Source of the DNA: Georgenia sp. EYE_87
GTDB lineage: Bacteria; Actinomycetota; Actinomycetes; Actinomycetales; Actinomycetaceae
Assembly: GCF_023148685.1 (NCBI RefSeq)
Contig: NZ_JAHXNL010000003.1
Coordinates: 226,379-290,378 of the forward strand
Direction of reading: 5' to 3'
DNA length: 64,000 nt
Under the pieces are notes generated by a model. The model ran no database searches. It was not told where the DNA came from and saw only the letters and a list, made by a program, of their open reading frames with translations. This document shows, one piece after another, positions 57,706-64,000 of this stretch (positions within the stretch are counted from its first letter, which is position 1; every line of letters begins with the position of its first letter). Made by a program: the position numbers and the translations under genes.

Positions 57706-58758
57706 ATGGACGACGACGCCACGCCCCTCCGCCTCGGCTTCTCCACGGGCTACTGGTCGGCCGGGCCGCCGGCCGGGGCGGCCGAGGCGGTCGCCGCCGC
57801 GGACGAGCTCGGACTGGACTCCGTCTGGACCGCCGAGGCGTACGGCTCGGACGCCTTCACCCCCCTCGCGTGGTGGGGGGCGGGCACCCGCACCGTCAGG
57901 CTCGGCACGGGGATCGCGCAGATGGCGGCGCGCACCCCGACCGCGACGGCGATGGCGGCCATGACCCTCGACCACCTCTCGGGCGGTCGGTTCGTGCTCG
58001 GGCTGGGCGCCTCCGGGCCGCAGGTGGTGGAGGGCTGGTACGGCCAGCCGTACCCGCGCCCGCTGGAGCGCACCCGCGAGTACGTCGACATCGTCCGGCA
58101 GGTGCTGCGCCGCGAGGAGCCGGTCCGGATCGACGGTGCCCACTACCAGCTGCCCCTGCGCAGCGGCACCGGCCAGGGCAAGGCGCTGCGCTCGACCGTG
58201 CACCCGCTGCGCACGGACCTGCCGATCCACCTGGCGGCGCAGGGGCCGAGGAACACCGCGCTGGCCGCCGAGATCGCCGACGGCTGGCTGCCGTTCCTCT
58301 TCTCCCCGCGCCTGTCCGCCGCCTACGCGGAGCACCTCGCGGACGGGTTCGCGCGCCGGGCACCGGAGCGGTCGCCGTCGTCGGAGTTCGAGGTCTGCGC
58401 GGCGGTGCCGGTGGCGCTCGGCCGGGACGTCGAGCAGGCCGCCGACGCGCTGCGCCCCCACTTCGCGCTCTACATCGGCGGGATGGGCTCGGGGTCGGCG
58501 AACTACCACCGCGAGGCGGTCGAGCGCCTCGGCCACGAGGCCGCGTGCGCGGAGATCGCCCGCCGGTGGGCCGACGGCGACCGGCCCGGCGCCGCGGCGG
58601 CCGTCCCCACGGAGCTGGTGCTCGACGTCGCCCTCGCGGGCAACCCGGCGCAGCTGCGCGAGCAGCTCGCGCCGTGGACGGCGAGCGTGGTGACCACGCT
58701 GATCATCCAGACGGACCCGCGGGCGTTGCCCCAGGTCGTCGCGGCGCTGCGTCCCTGA
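57706..58758 (+). CDS. F420-dependent LLM oxidoreductase (TIGR03559-like)
   Basis: 350 residues from the ATG at 57706; in-frame ATGs at 57694 and 57697 add three or four residues. LRLGFSTGYWSAGPPAGAAEAVAAADELGLDSVWTAEAYGSDAFTPLAW is typical; then VRLGTGIAQMAARTPTATAMAAMTLDHLSGGRFVLGLGASGPQVVEGWYG and ADGWLPFLFSP. The pattern W-x-A-E-A-Y-G-S-D belongs to F420-dependent mycobacterial-type enzymes. Substrate unknown. The next gene, GyrI-like, follows 76 bp later behind a palindrome. Confidence 0.87.
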   Translation: MDDDATPLRLGFSTGYWSAGPPAGAAEAVAAADELGLDSVWTAEAYGSDAFTPLAWWGAGTRTVRLGTGIAQMAARTPTATAMAAMTLDHLSGGRFVLGLGASGPQVVEGWYGQPYPRPLERTREYVDIVRQVLRREEPVRIDGAHYQLPLRSGTGQGKALRSTVHPLRTDLPIHLAAQGPRNTALAAEIADGWLPFLFSPRLSAAYAEHLADGFARRAPERSPSSEFEVCAAVPVALGRDVEQAADALRPHFALYIGGMGSGSANYHREAVERLGHEAACAEIARRWADGDRPGAAAAVPTELVLDVALAGNPAQLREQLAPWTASVVTTLIIQTDPRALPQVVAALRP

Positions 58759-58781
58759 CGGCGGCGGGACCATCCGCCCTG

Positions 58782-58798
58782 GACCGCGGGCCGCGGTC
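58782..58798. promoter_or_regulatory. Palindrome upstream of the GyrI-like gene
   Basis: GACCGCGG-G-CCGCGGTC: perfect 8-bp arms around one base, 37 bp before the start codon. Too tight for an RNA hairpin loop, so a protein-binding site is likelier than a terminator. Confidence 0.4.
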
Positions 58799-58834
58799 AC
58801 GGCACGATCGGGTCAAGGACCTAGGGAGATGATC

Positions 58835-59314
58835 ATGGGCGACATCCACCTCATCGAGCTCCAGGAGCAGTCCGTGGCGGGCGTGCGCCAGCGGATCCGC
58901 ATGGAGGAGATCACCACCGTCTTCGACACCCGGTTCACCGAGGTGCTGCAGGCGCTGCGGTCGGCGGGGGTCGCCCCGGCCGGCGCGCCGTACGCGCGCT
59001 ACCGCGGCGGGGTGGGCGAGACCGTCGACGTCGAGGTCGGCTTCCCGGTCACGCAGCCGTTCGCGGGGTCCGGCGACGTCGTGGGCGAGACGCTGCCGGC
59101 CGTGCGCGCCGTCGAGGCCGTCCACGAGGGCGGGTACGACTCGCTGAAACAGACCTACGAGGCGGTCGAGCGGTGGATGGGCGAGCGCGACCTCAGGCCG
59201 CTGGACCAGTCCTGGGAGATCTACGAGGCCGGCCCGGAGTCCGACCCGGACCCGGCCACCTGGCGCACCCGGGTGATCTTCCCGGTCACCGGACCACAGG
59301 TGGAGAGCCGCTAG
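58835..59314 (+). CDS. GyrI-like effector-binding domain protein
   Basis: 159 residues. I chose the ATG at 58835 because GGGAG then lies 6 bases upstream; the ATG at 58829 touches it. IELQEQSVAGVRQRIRMEEI, PYARYRGG, VDVEVGFPVTQPF and AVEAVHEGGYDSLKQTYEAVERWMGERDL are the blocks of the SOUL/GyrI-like (AraC effector-binding) fold, which binds small hydrophobic molecules. No DNA-binding domain is attached. Role unknown; it may bind or hydrolyse a drug-like ligand. Confidence 0.85.
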   Translation: MGDIHLIELQEQSVAGVRQRIRMEEITTVFDTRFTEVLQALRSAGVAPAGAPYARYRGGVGETVDVEVGFPVTQPFAGSGDVVGETLPAVRAVEAVHEGGYDSLKQTYEAVERWMGERDLRPLDQSWEIYEAGPESDPDPATWRTRVIFPVTGPQVESR

Positions 59315-59364
59315 CCGCCTCGGGGCACCCGGCGCCTCGCGGGCCCCCGTGCGGCGCCGCCCGC

Positions 59365-61008
59365 TCACACCAGGTGACGCTCGTAGGCGTAGGCGGTGGC
59401 CGCGGCCCGGGACTGGACGTCCAGCTTCGTGAAGATGTTGCTGAGGTGCCGGGCGACCGTCTTCTCGCTGAGGCGGAGCTCGTGCGCGATCGCCCGGTTG
59501 GTCCGCCCGGTGGCGACCAGCCGCAGCACCTCGACCTCGCGGGCGGTGAGCCCGCCGGCCGCACGGCCGCCCGCCGCGTACGCACCGTCCGGGTGCTCGG
59601 TGCGAGCCAGGTCGGTCCGGGCGCCGAGCCGGGCCAGCACGGCGCGGGCGGCCTCCAGGTCCAGACCGGCGGCCTCCTCGTCACCCGCCGCCCGCCTCGC
59701 CCGCGCGAGGAGCAGGCGCGTCGTCGCCTCCTCGTAGGGCGCGCGCAGGTCCCTCCAGAGTCCGACGGCGCGGCGCAGCTCGGCGGCCGCGGCGGCCGTC
59801 TCGTCCCGCGCGAGGAGCACGGCCCCGTTCGCCCGTGCCGCGAGGGCGGCCAGCCAGGGCGGGCACGCGTCGCCCGCCGCGTGCTCGCCGAGCTCCACGG
59901 CCGCCCGGTCGGCCGCGTCGACGTCGTCGGCCTCGAGGAACACCTCGACGCCGGCCGGGAGCAGCACGCACCGCGCGAGGGGGTCGGGCGCCTCCTCCAG
60001 CGCCCGGCGCAGGGCGGCGGCCGCCGTCCCGGCGTCCCCCTCGGCCAGGCGGAGGAGCGCCAGGCCGGGCTGGGGGTCGTGCCCGTGCTCGTGCGCCCGG
60101 CGGTAGGACCGCTCCGCGGCCTCCAGGTCTCCGCCCAGCCGCTGCAGCTCCGCGAGCTGGCAGAACGCCGTGCCGAGGGCCGGCTGCTCCTCGGGATCGA
60201 GGAGCCGCTGCACGGCACGCTCCGCCTCGGCGCGCGCTGCCGGCCAGTCGCCCTGGTGCTGCAGCACCTGGGAGCGGTGCACGAGGCACTCTCCCCGGAA
60301 GGGCACCAGGTCGGGCTGCCGGTCGCACCAGCGGCCCAGGGCCGCGGTCCACTCCTCGGCCCGCCGCAGGTCGAACCGCAGGTGGCAGACGCCGATCACC
60401 GTGCAGTAGGTGACGCCCGTCGGGATGTCCGAGACCTGTCCCTCCGTCACCGCGAGCATCACCTCGTCGAGCGCGGCCACCCCCTCGGCCGTCCGCCCGA
60501 GCCGGATTAGCGCCTGGCCGCGACCCGTCAGACCGAGTGCCGCCAGGTCGGCGTCGCGCTCCCGCTCCCCGATCGCGTGGGCCGCGGTGGACCCCTCCAG
60601 CGCCTCCCGGGCTCGCCCGGCGTACAGCGCGTCGAGCGCGCCGGCGACCCGCAGGTAGCCCGCCACGACGCCGTCGCCGGACTCGGGCACGAGCCGCTGC
60701 ACCCGCCCGAACCAGCCGCCCCCCTCGGCGTGGTGGCCGCGGTAGACGAGGTTCATCCCCACCCAGAACGCGCACCTCCCCGCGTCGTCCGGCAGGCCGG
60801 CGTCCCGGAACGCCCGGTAGGCGTCGCCCAGGTACCGGCAGCCCTCGTCGTCGGCGCCGAGCATCCAGGCGGCGATCCCGAGGTCGCGCAGGCCCCGGGC
60901 GCTCAGGACGCCCTCGCCGTCGGCGGCCGAGAGATCGTTGTAGGCCGCGGACCAGTCCTGGCGCAGGACGGCGGCGCTTCCCCGGTCGGCGAGCTGCTCG
61001 ACGCTCAT
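59365..61008 (-). CDS. TPR-containing LuxR-family transcriptional regulator
   Basis: 547 residues from the ATG at 61008 with GGAG upstream. Residues 1-440 are helical repeats of TPR type (AWMLGADDEGCRYLGDAYRAFRDAGL; AFWVGMNLVYRGHHAEGGGWFGRVQRL; LTGRGQALIRLGRTAEGVAALDEV). The C-terminal 65 residues are a LuxR helix-turn-helix (LTAREVEVLRLVATGRTNRAIAHELRLSEKTVARHLSNIFTKLDVQSRAAA). There is no N-terminal ATPase, unlike LAL/MalT regulators. Next to the phosphoribosyltransferase/hydrolase fusion on the same strand. Confidence 0.88.
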   Translation of the reverse strand: MSVEQLADRGSAAVLRQDWSAAYNDLSAADGEGVLSARGLRDLGIAAWMLGADDEGCRYLGDAYRAFRDAGLPDDAGRCAFWVGMNLVYRGHHAEGGGWFGRVQRLVPESGDGVVAGYLRVAGALDALYAGRAREALEGSTAAHAIGERERDADLAALGLTGRGQALIRLGRTAEGVAALDEVMLAVTEGQVSDIPTGVTYCTVIGVCHLRFDLRRAEEWTAALGRWCDRQPDLVPFRGECLVHRSQVLQHQGDWPAARAEAERAVQRLLDPEEQPALGTAFCQLAELQRLGGDLEAAERSYRRAHEHGHDPQPGLALLRLAEGDAGTAAAALRRALEEAPDPLARCVLLPAGVEVFLEADDVDAADRAAVELGEHAAGDACPPWLAALAARANGAVLLARDETAAAAAELRRAVGLWRDLRAPYEEATTRLLLARARRAAGDEEAAGLDLEAARAVLARLGARTDLARTEHPDGAYAAGGRAAGGLTAREVEVLRLVATGRTNRAIAHELRLSEKTVARHLSNIFTKLDVQSRAAATAYAYERHLV

Positions 61009-61063
61009 CGCTGCTCCTCGCGGCGGCCCGTGCGTCCGGGCGCCGAAATGGTTGCCCTCCAGG

Positions 61064-62461
61064 TTACGCCGGTCTTCCGGCGAGCCACCGGTCCAGGGCC
61101 GCGACGGTCAGGCGGATCACCTCGTCGAGCGTCCCGGGCTCCTCGAACAGGTGCGTGGCCCCGGGGACGACGGCGATCTCCACCGGCCCCCCGAGCGCGG
61201 CGGCCGCCTGCCGGTTGAGCTCGAGCACCTGGCGGTCCTCACCTCCCACCACGAGGAGCACGGGCACCCGGACGCGGCCGAGCGCGCCGCCGGCCAGGTC
61301 CGGCCGGCCGCCCCGGGAGACCACGCCGACGACGGCGGGGCGCTCCGCCGCCGCGATCAGCGCCGCTGCCGCGCCGGTGCTCGCCCCGAAGGTGACGACG
61401 GGCAGGTCCGTGCCGTGCCGGGCCGTCCACCAGTCCACCGCCGCGGCCAGGCGGGTCGCCAGCAGGCCGATGTCGAACCGGAGCTCCCGGGTGCGCAGGT
61501 CGACCTGCTCCTCGTCCTGGGTGAGCAGGTCCATGAGCAGCGTCGCGTGACCGGCGCGGCGGAGCGCCTCCGCGACGTAGCGGTTGCGGGGGCTGTGCCG
61601 CCCGCTGCCCGAGCCGTGCGCGAAGATCACGACGGATCGGGCGTGGGCGGGGACGACGAGGTCCGCGTCGAGCTCGGCCGCCCCCACCGGGATGCGGACC
61701 GCCTCCTCGCGGGCGCCTCCGTCGCCGGGGCGGCGCGCACCCTCGCCGTCCGCGGGGCGGCGCGCTCCGTCGCCGTCCGCGGACTGCCCGGCACCGCCGT
61801 CGTCCACGGCGCGGCCGGCGGCCAGCGCGTCGCGTACCTCGGCGTCGGAGGTCTGGGAGAAGTCGTAGTAACCCTGGCCGACCCCGTAGAACGGCTCGGG
61901 TGCCCAGGCGCACACCACCTCGTCCGCCTCGCGGGCGACCACCGCGCAGCTGGACGCCGACCCGACCGGCACGGCGACCACAAGGCGCGCGGGCTCCTCG
62001 CGGCGGAGCGCAGCGATGGCGGCGCGCACCGACGAGCCGGTGGCGAGCCCGTCGTCGACCACCAGCGCGATCTTGCCGCGCACCGGCAGCCGCGGGCGGT
62101 CGCCGCGGTAGAGCTTCTCGCGGCGGCGGAGCTCGGCCGTCTCGGCGTCGAGGACACGCCGGAAGGCCTCCTCGCCGACGCGGGTGTGCGCGAGCACGGT
62201 CTCGTTGCGCACCACCACGAGCGAATCCCCGACCCCGGTGATCGCCCCCATCGCGAGCTCGGGCTGCCCCGGCACGCCGAGCTTGCGCACCACGACCACG
62301 TCGAGCGGCGCACCGAGCGCCCGGGCGACGATCGCGGCCACGGGGACGCCGCCGCGGGGCAGGCCGAGCACGACGACGTCGTCCCGCCCGGCGTACTCCC
62401 TCAGCTCGTCGGCGAGCACCCATCCCGCCTCGCGGCGGTCCGCGTACGGCTCTCGGGTCAT
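61064..62461 (-). CDS. Phosphoribosyltransferase-dienelactone hydrolase fusion protein
   Basis: 465 residues. Residues 1-215 are a phosphoribosyltransferase domain (RREAGWVLADELREY; PRGGVPVAAIVARALGAPLDVVVVRKLG; ALVVDDGLATGSSVRAAIAALR). A repetitive linker (GDGARRPADGEGARRPGDGG) leads to an alpha/beta hydrolase of the dienelactone hydrolase class (VVIFAHGSGSGRHSPRNRYVAEALRRAGHATLLMDLL; nucleophile in VTFGASTGAAAAL; GGEDRQVLELNR; PGATHLFEEPG). This fusion is known from actinobacteria, with mycobacterial relatives in the hypoxia (DosR) regulon. Function is not established. Only 25 bp separate it from the upstream VOC gene, so the two are probably one operon. Confidence 0.87.
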   Translation of the reverse strand: MTREPYADRREAGWVLADELREYAGRDDVVVLGLPRGGVPVAAIVARALGAPLDVVVVRKLGVPGQPELAMGAITGVGDSLVVVRNETVLAHTRVGEEAFRRVLDAETAELRRREKLYRGDRPRLPVRGKIALVVDDGLATGSSVRAAIAALRREEPARLVVAVPVGSASSCAVVAREADEVVCAWAPEPFYGVGQGYYDFSQTSDAEVRDALAAGRAVDDGGAGQSADGDGARRPADGEGARRPGDGGAREEAVRIPVGAAELDADLVVPAHARSVVIFAHGSGSGRHSPRNRYVAEALRRAGHATLLMDLLTQDEEQVDLRTRELRFDIGLLATRLAAAVDWWTARHGTDLPVVTFGASTGAAAALIAAAERPAVVGVVSRGGRPDLAGGALGRVRVPVLLVVGGEDRQVLELNRQAAAALGGPVEIAVVPGATHLFEEPGTLDEVIRLTVAALDRWLAGRPA

Positions 62462-62486
62462 TGGCCCCGTCCCCTTCCCCGGGTGA

Positions 62487-62849
62487 CTAGCCCGCCGGTT
62501 CCTGGTACAGCCCGAAGGGTGAGCCCTGGTCGTCCCGGCACAGCACGAAGCGGCCGTAGGTGGCCTGCACCTCCTCGTCGCCCTCGACGTCGGTGCCGTC
62601 CACCGACCCGCCCAGCAGGCGGACCCTGGCGACGGCGTCGTCGATGTCGTCCACCCGGAAGAACAGGTAGGGCGAGGCGCCCGCGTCGCCGCCGTGGATG
62701 CCGCCCGGCACGTTCGGCGTGGTGATCATGCCGCCGTCACCACCGGAGGGGCCGGGCGAGAAGCTCCAGCCGAACAGCGACTCGTAGAACTTCCGGCCGC
62801 GGGCGGCGTCCCCGACGCCGAGCTCGAAGAAGGCCAGCTCACCGGACAT
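62487..62849 (-). CDS. VOC (glyoxalase-like) family protein
   Basis: 120 residues from the ATG at 62849 with GGGAGGG upstream. A single bleomycin-resistance/glyoxalase module: GELAFFELGVGDAARGRKFYESLFGWSF, GGIHGGDAGASPYLFFRVDDIDDAVARVRLLGGSV and ATYGRFVLCRDDQGSPFGLYQ. The family covers lyases, dioxygenases and drug-binding proteins; which applies cannot be told. First gene of a two-gene unit with the fusion protein downstream. Confidence 0.88.
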   Translation of the reverse strand: MSGELAFFELGVGDAARGRKFYESLFGWSFSPGPSGGDGGMITTPNVPGGIHGGDAGASPYLFFRVDDIDDAVARVRLLGGSVDGTDVEGDEEVQATYGRFVLCRDDQGSPFGLYQEPAG

Positions 62850-63109
62850 CGTCGTCCCTCCCGTCGTTCGGACCACGCTACGGAGGTCCGCCTGGCCCGG
62901 CAAGGGCTCCGAGCGACGGCGCACCCACGGGCCGGGGCCGGCCGGGAACGTCGGAACATACCCATATCGGGCGTGGGCGGTCCCGGGTACGGTGGGAGCG
63001 GCGACGGGGCCAGGCCACGAACCGGGGACGACAGCTCCCGCCCCGACGCCGAGCCCGAACCGGCGTGCGGGGCGATCCCCCGGCACGTGATGCGAAGGAG
63101 CGTCCAGGG

Positions 63110-63868
63110 ATGGAACTGCAGGGTTGTGCCGCCGTCGTGACCGGCGGCGCCTCAGGGATGGGGGCCGCCACCGTCGCGGCCCTGGCGGACGGCGGGGCCG
63201 CCGTCTTCGCCGTCGACCTGCCCGCCGCGCTCGAGCGGGCCACGCTGCGCGACGGCGTCGAGTACCTGACGGCCGACGTGACCGACCTCGAGGAGCTGGG
63301 CTCCGCCGTCGCCACGGCCGCGGACGGTCCGGCGCCGCTGCGGATCGCGGTGAGCTGCGCCGGGATCGCCCCGGCCGCACGGCTGCTCGGGAAGCAGGGG
63401 GTTCACGACCCGGCGCTCTTCGCCAGGGTCGTCGGCGTCAACCTCGTGGGGACGTTCCACCTGCTCGCCCTCGCGGCGGAGCGGATCGCCGCCACGGAGC
63501 CCGACGGCGCGGGGCAGCGCGGCGTCATCGTCAACACCGCGTCGGTGGCGGCGTTCGAGGGGCAGGTGGGCCAGGTGGCGTACGCGGCCTCCAAGGGCGG
63601 TGTCGTCGGCCTCACCCTGCCCGCGGCGCGCGACCTCGCCCAGCACGGCATCCGCGTCTGCACCATCGCACCGGGCCTCGTGGACACCCCGATGATGGGG
63701 CAGATCGACGAGGAGTTCCGCGCCCGGCTGGCCGCCGGCGTGCCTTTCCCGCAGCGGCTCGCGCGGCCCGAGGAGTACGCGAAGCTCGTGCTCGCGATCG
63801 TCGACCACGACTACCTCAACGGCGAGACCGTCCGCATGGACGGCGCCCTGCGCATGGCGCCGCGCTGA
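63110..63868 (+). CDS. Short-chain dehydrogenase (3-hydroxyacyl-CoA dehydrogenase type II-like)
   Basis: 252 residues from the ATG at 63110, with GAAGGAG upstream deciding the start. Cofactor motif TGGASGMG (residues 11-18), NNAG-equivalent VSCAGIAP, catalytic Ser in NTASVAAFEGQ and Tyr/Lys in VAYAASKGG; then IAPGLVDTPM. FEGQVGQVAYAASKGG is the form seen in HSD17B10-like 3-hydroxyacyl-CoA dehydrogenases. A further gene starts 11 bp after its stop and is likely in the same operon. Confidence 0.88.
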   Translation: MELQGCAAVVTGGASGMGAATVAALADGGAAVFAVDLPAALERATLRDGVEYLTADVTDLEELGSAVATAADGPAPLRIAVSCAGIAPAARLLGKQGVHDPALFARVVGVNLVGTFHLLALAAERIAATEPDGAGQRGVIVNTASVAAFEGQVGQVAYAASKGGVVGLTLPAARDLAQHGIRVCTIAPGLVDTPMMGQIDEEFRARLAAGVPFPQRLARPEEYAKLVLAIVDHDYLNGETVRMDGALRMAPR

Positions 63869-63878
63869 GGGGGCCGGG

Positions 63879-64000
63879 ATGACCGACACCCTGCCCCGCG
63901 CCGCGTCCGCCGCCGGGCCCGCCGCCGGGCCCGCCGACCCTGCCGTCCCCACGCCGCCCGCGCGGCCGACCTCCGCCTTCACGGACCTCGACCTGCTCGG
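63879..64000 (+). CDS. Unidentified protein, N-terminal 40 codons only
   Basis: ATG at 63879, preceded by GGGGGCCGGG, 11 bp after the dehydrogenase stop; the frame is open to the window edge. The start (MTDTLPRAASAAG) is followed by a Pro/Ala-rich stretch with AAGPAAGPA, then PTSAFTDLDLLG. A partner enzyme in acyl-CoA metabolism (for example an acyl-CoA dehydrogenase) would fit the neighbour, but too little is visible to say. Confidence 0.55.
   Translation, partial: MTDTLPRAASAAGPAAGPADPAVPTPPARPTSAFTDLDLL

Noticed and set aside
1-64000. tRNA, rRNA, phage or insertion-sequence genes
   Set aside because: I looked for cloverleaf-like stretches, integrases and transposases by eye and found none; a tRNAscan or Infernal run could still find something I missed.

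Overview
The window is about 64 kb of very GC-rich DNA (above 70% by eye) with densely packed genes on both strands. The gene set points to an actinobacterium: an Lsr2-type nucleoid protein, a mycothiol-synthase-like double GNAT protein, F420-type luciferase-like oxidoreductases, a SARP/BTAD regulator, split PntAa/PntAb/PntB transhydrogenase, a long HrpA helicase, and many GTG and probable leaderless starts. A Micrococcales relative is my best guess, from overall flavour rather than a marker gene. I see no rRNA, tRNA, CRISPR array, phage or insertion sequence.

Layout. 1-5.1 kb: a branched-chain-amino-acid-type ABC transporter (two ATPases and the start of a binding lipoprotein) diverges from a secreted tannase/feruloyl-esterase-family enzyme and a thiolase. 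This looks like uptake and breakdown of an ester-linked or aromatic substrate. 5.2-13 kb: small enzymes, alpha/beta hydrolases, a GNAT protein, a nuclease-fold protein and an MFS exporter. 13-15 kb: repeats, two small proteins and a GlxA-type AraC regulator with a palindromic divergent control region. 15.1-19.8 kb: HrpA. 19.8-23.3 kb: a KdpE/short-KdpD two-component pair diverging from a TrkH/KtrB potassium channel subunit. 23.3-28.5 kb: an enoyl-CoA hydratase, an AspT-type transporter, a flavin monooxygenase, Lsr2 and a SprT-like protein.

28.5-34.1 kb is the most interesting region. Five genes (SsuC-, SsuB- and SsuA-like transporter, OsmC-like protein, luciferase-like monooxygenase) are chained by 4-bp overlaps and diverge from a flavin reductase. 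I read this as an organosulfur uptake and desulfurisation operon. Upstream of it lies a previously uncalled 39-codon reading frame with a good Shine-Dalgarno. It has five cysteines, four of them in its last 11 residues, and it runs into a perfect 10-bp inverted repeat. This is the layout of a cysteine-responsive translational attenuator.

34.2-46.4 kb: a 994-residue FAD/Fe-S dehydrogenase, a SARP regulator, the pnt operon, a uridine-kinase-like protein, a YeiH-type transporter, secreted proteins, a phosphoribosyltransferase and a low-molecular-weight phosphatase. 46.4-46.6 kb holds a promoter followed by a structured, unusually AT-rich element with a 12-codon frame. 47.6-52.3 kb: an M20 amidohydrolase, a PaaK-like ligase and a NarL/DesK-type two-component pair. 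Three of these four genes carry frame breaks that are all explained by shortened G/C runs, so local sequencing error is as likely as gene decay. 52.4-64 kb: an AlkZ-like protein, two F420-type oxidoreductases, an ABC-2 exporter, a YdeI-like protein, a GyrI-like protein, a TPR-LuxR regulator, a phosphoribosyltransferase/dienelactone-hydrolase fusion, a VOC protein, a short-chain dehydrogenase and the start of a further gene.
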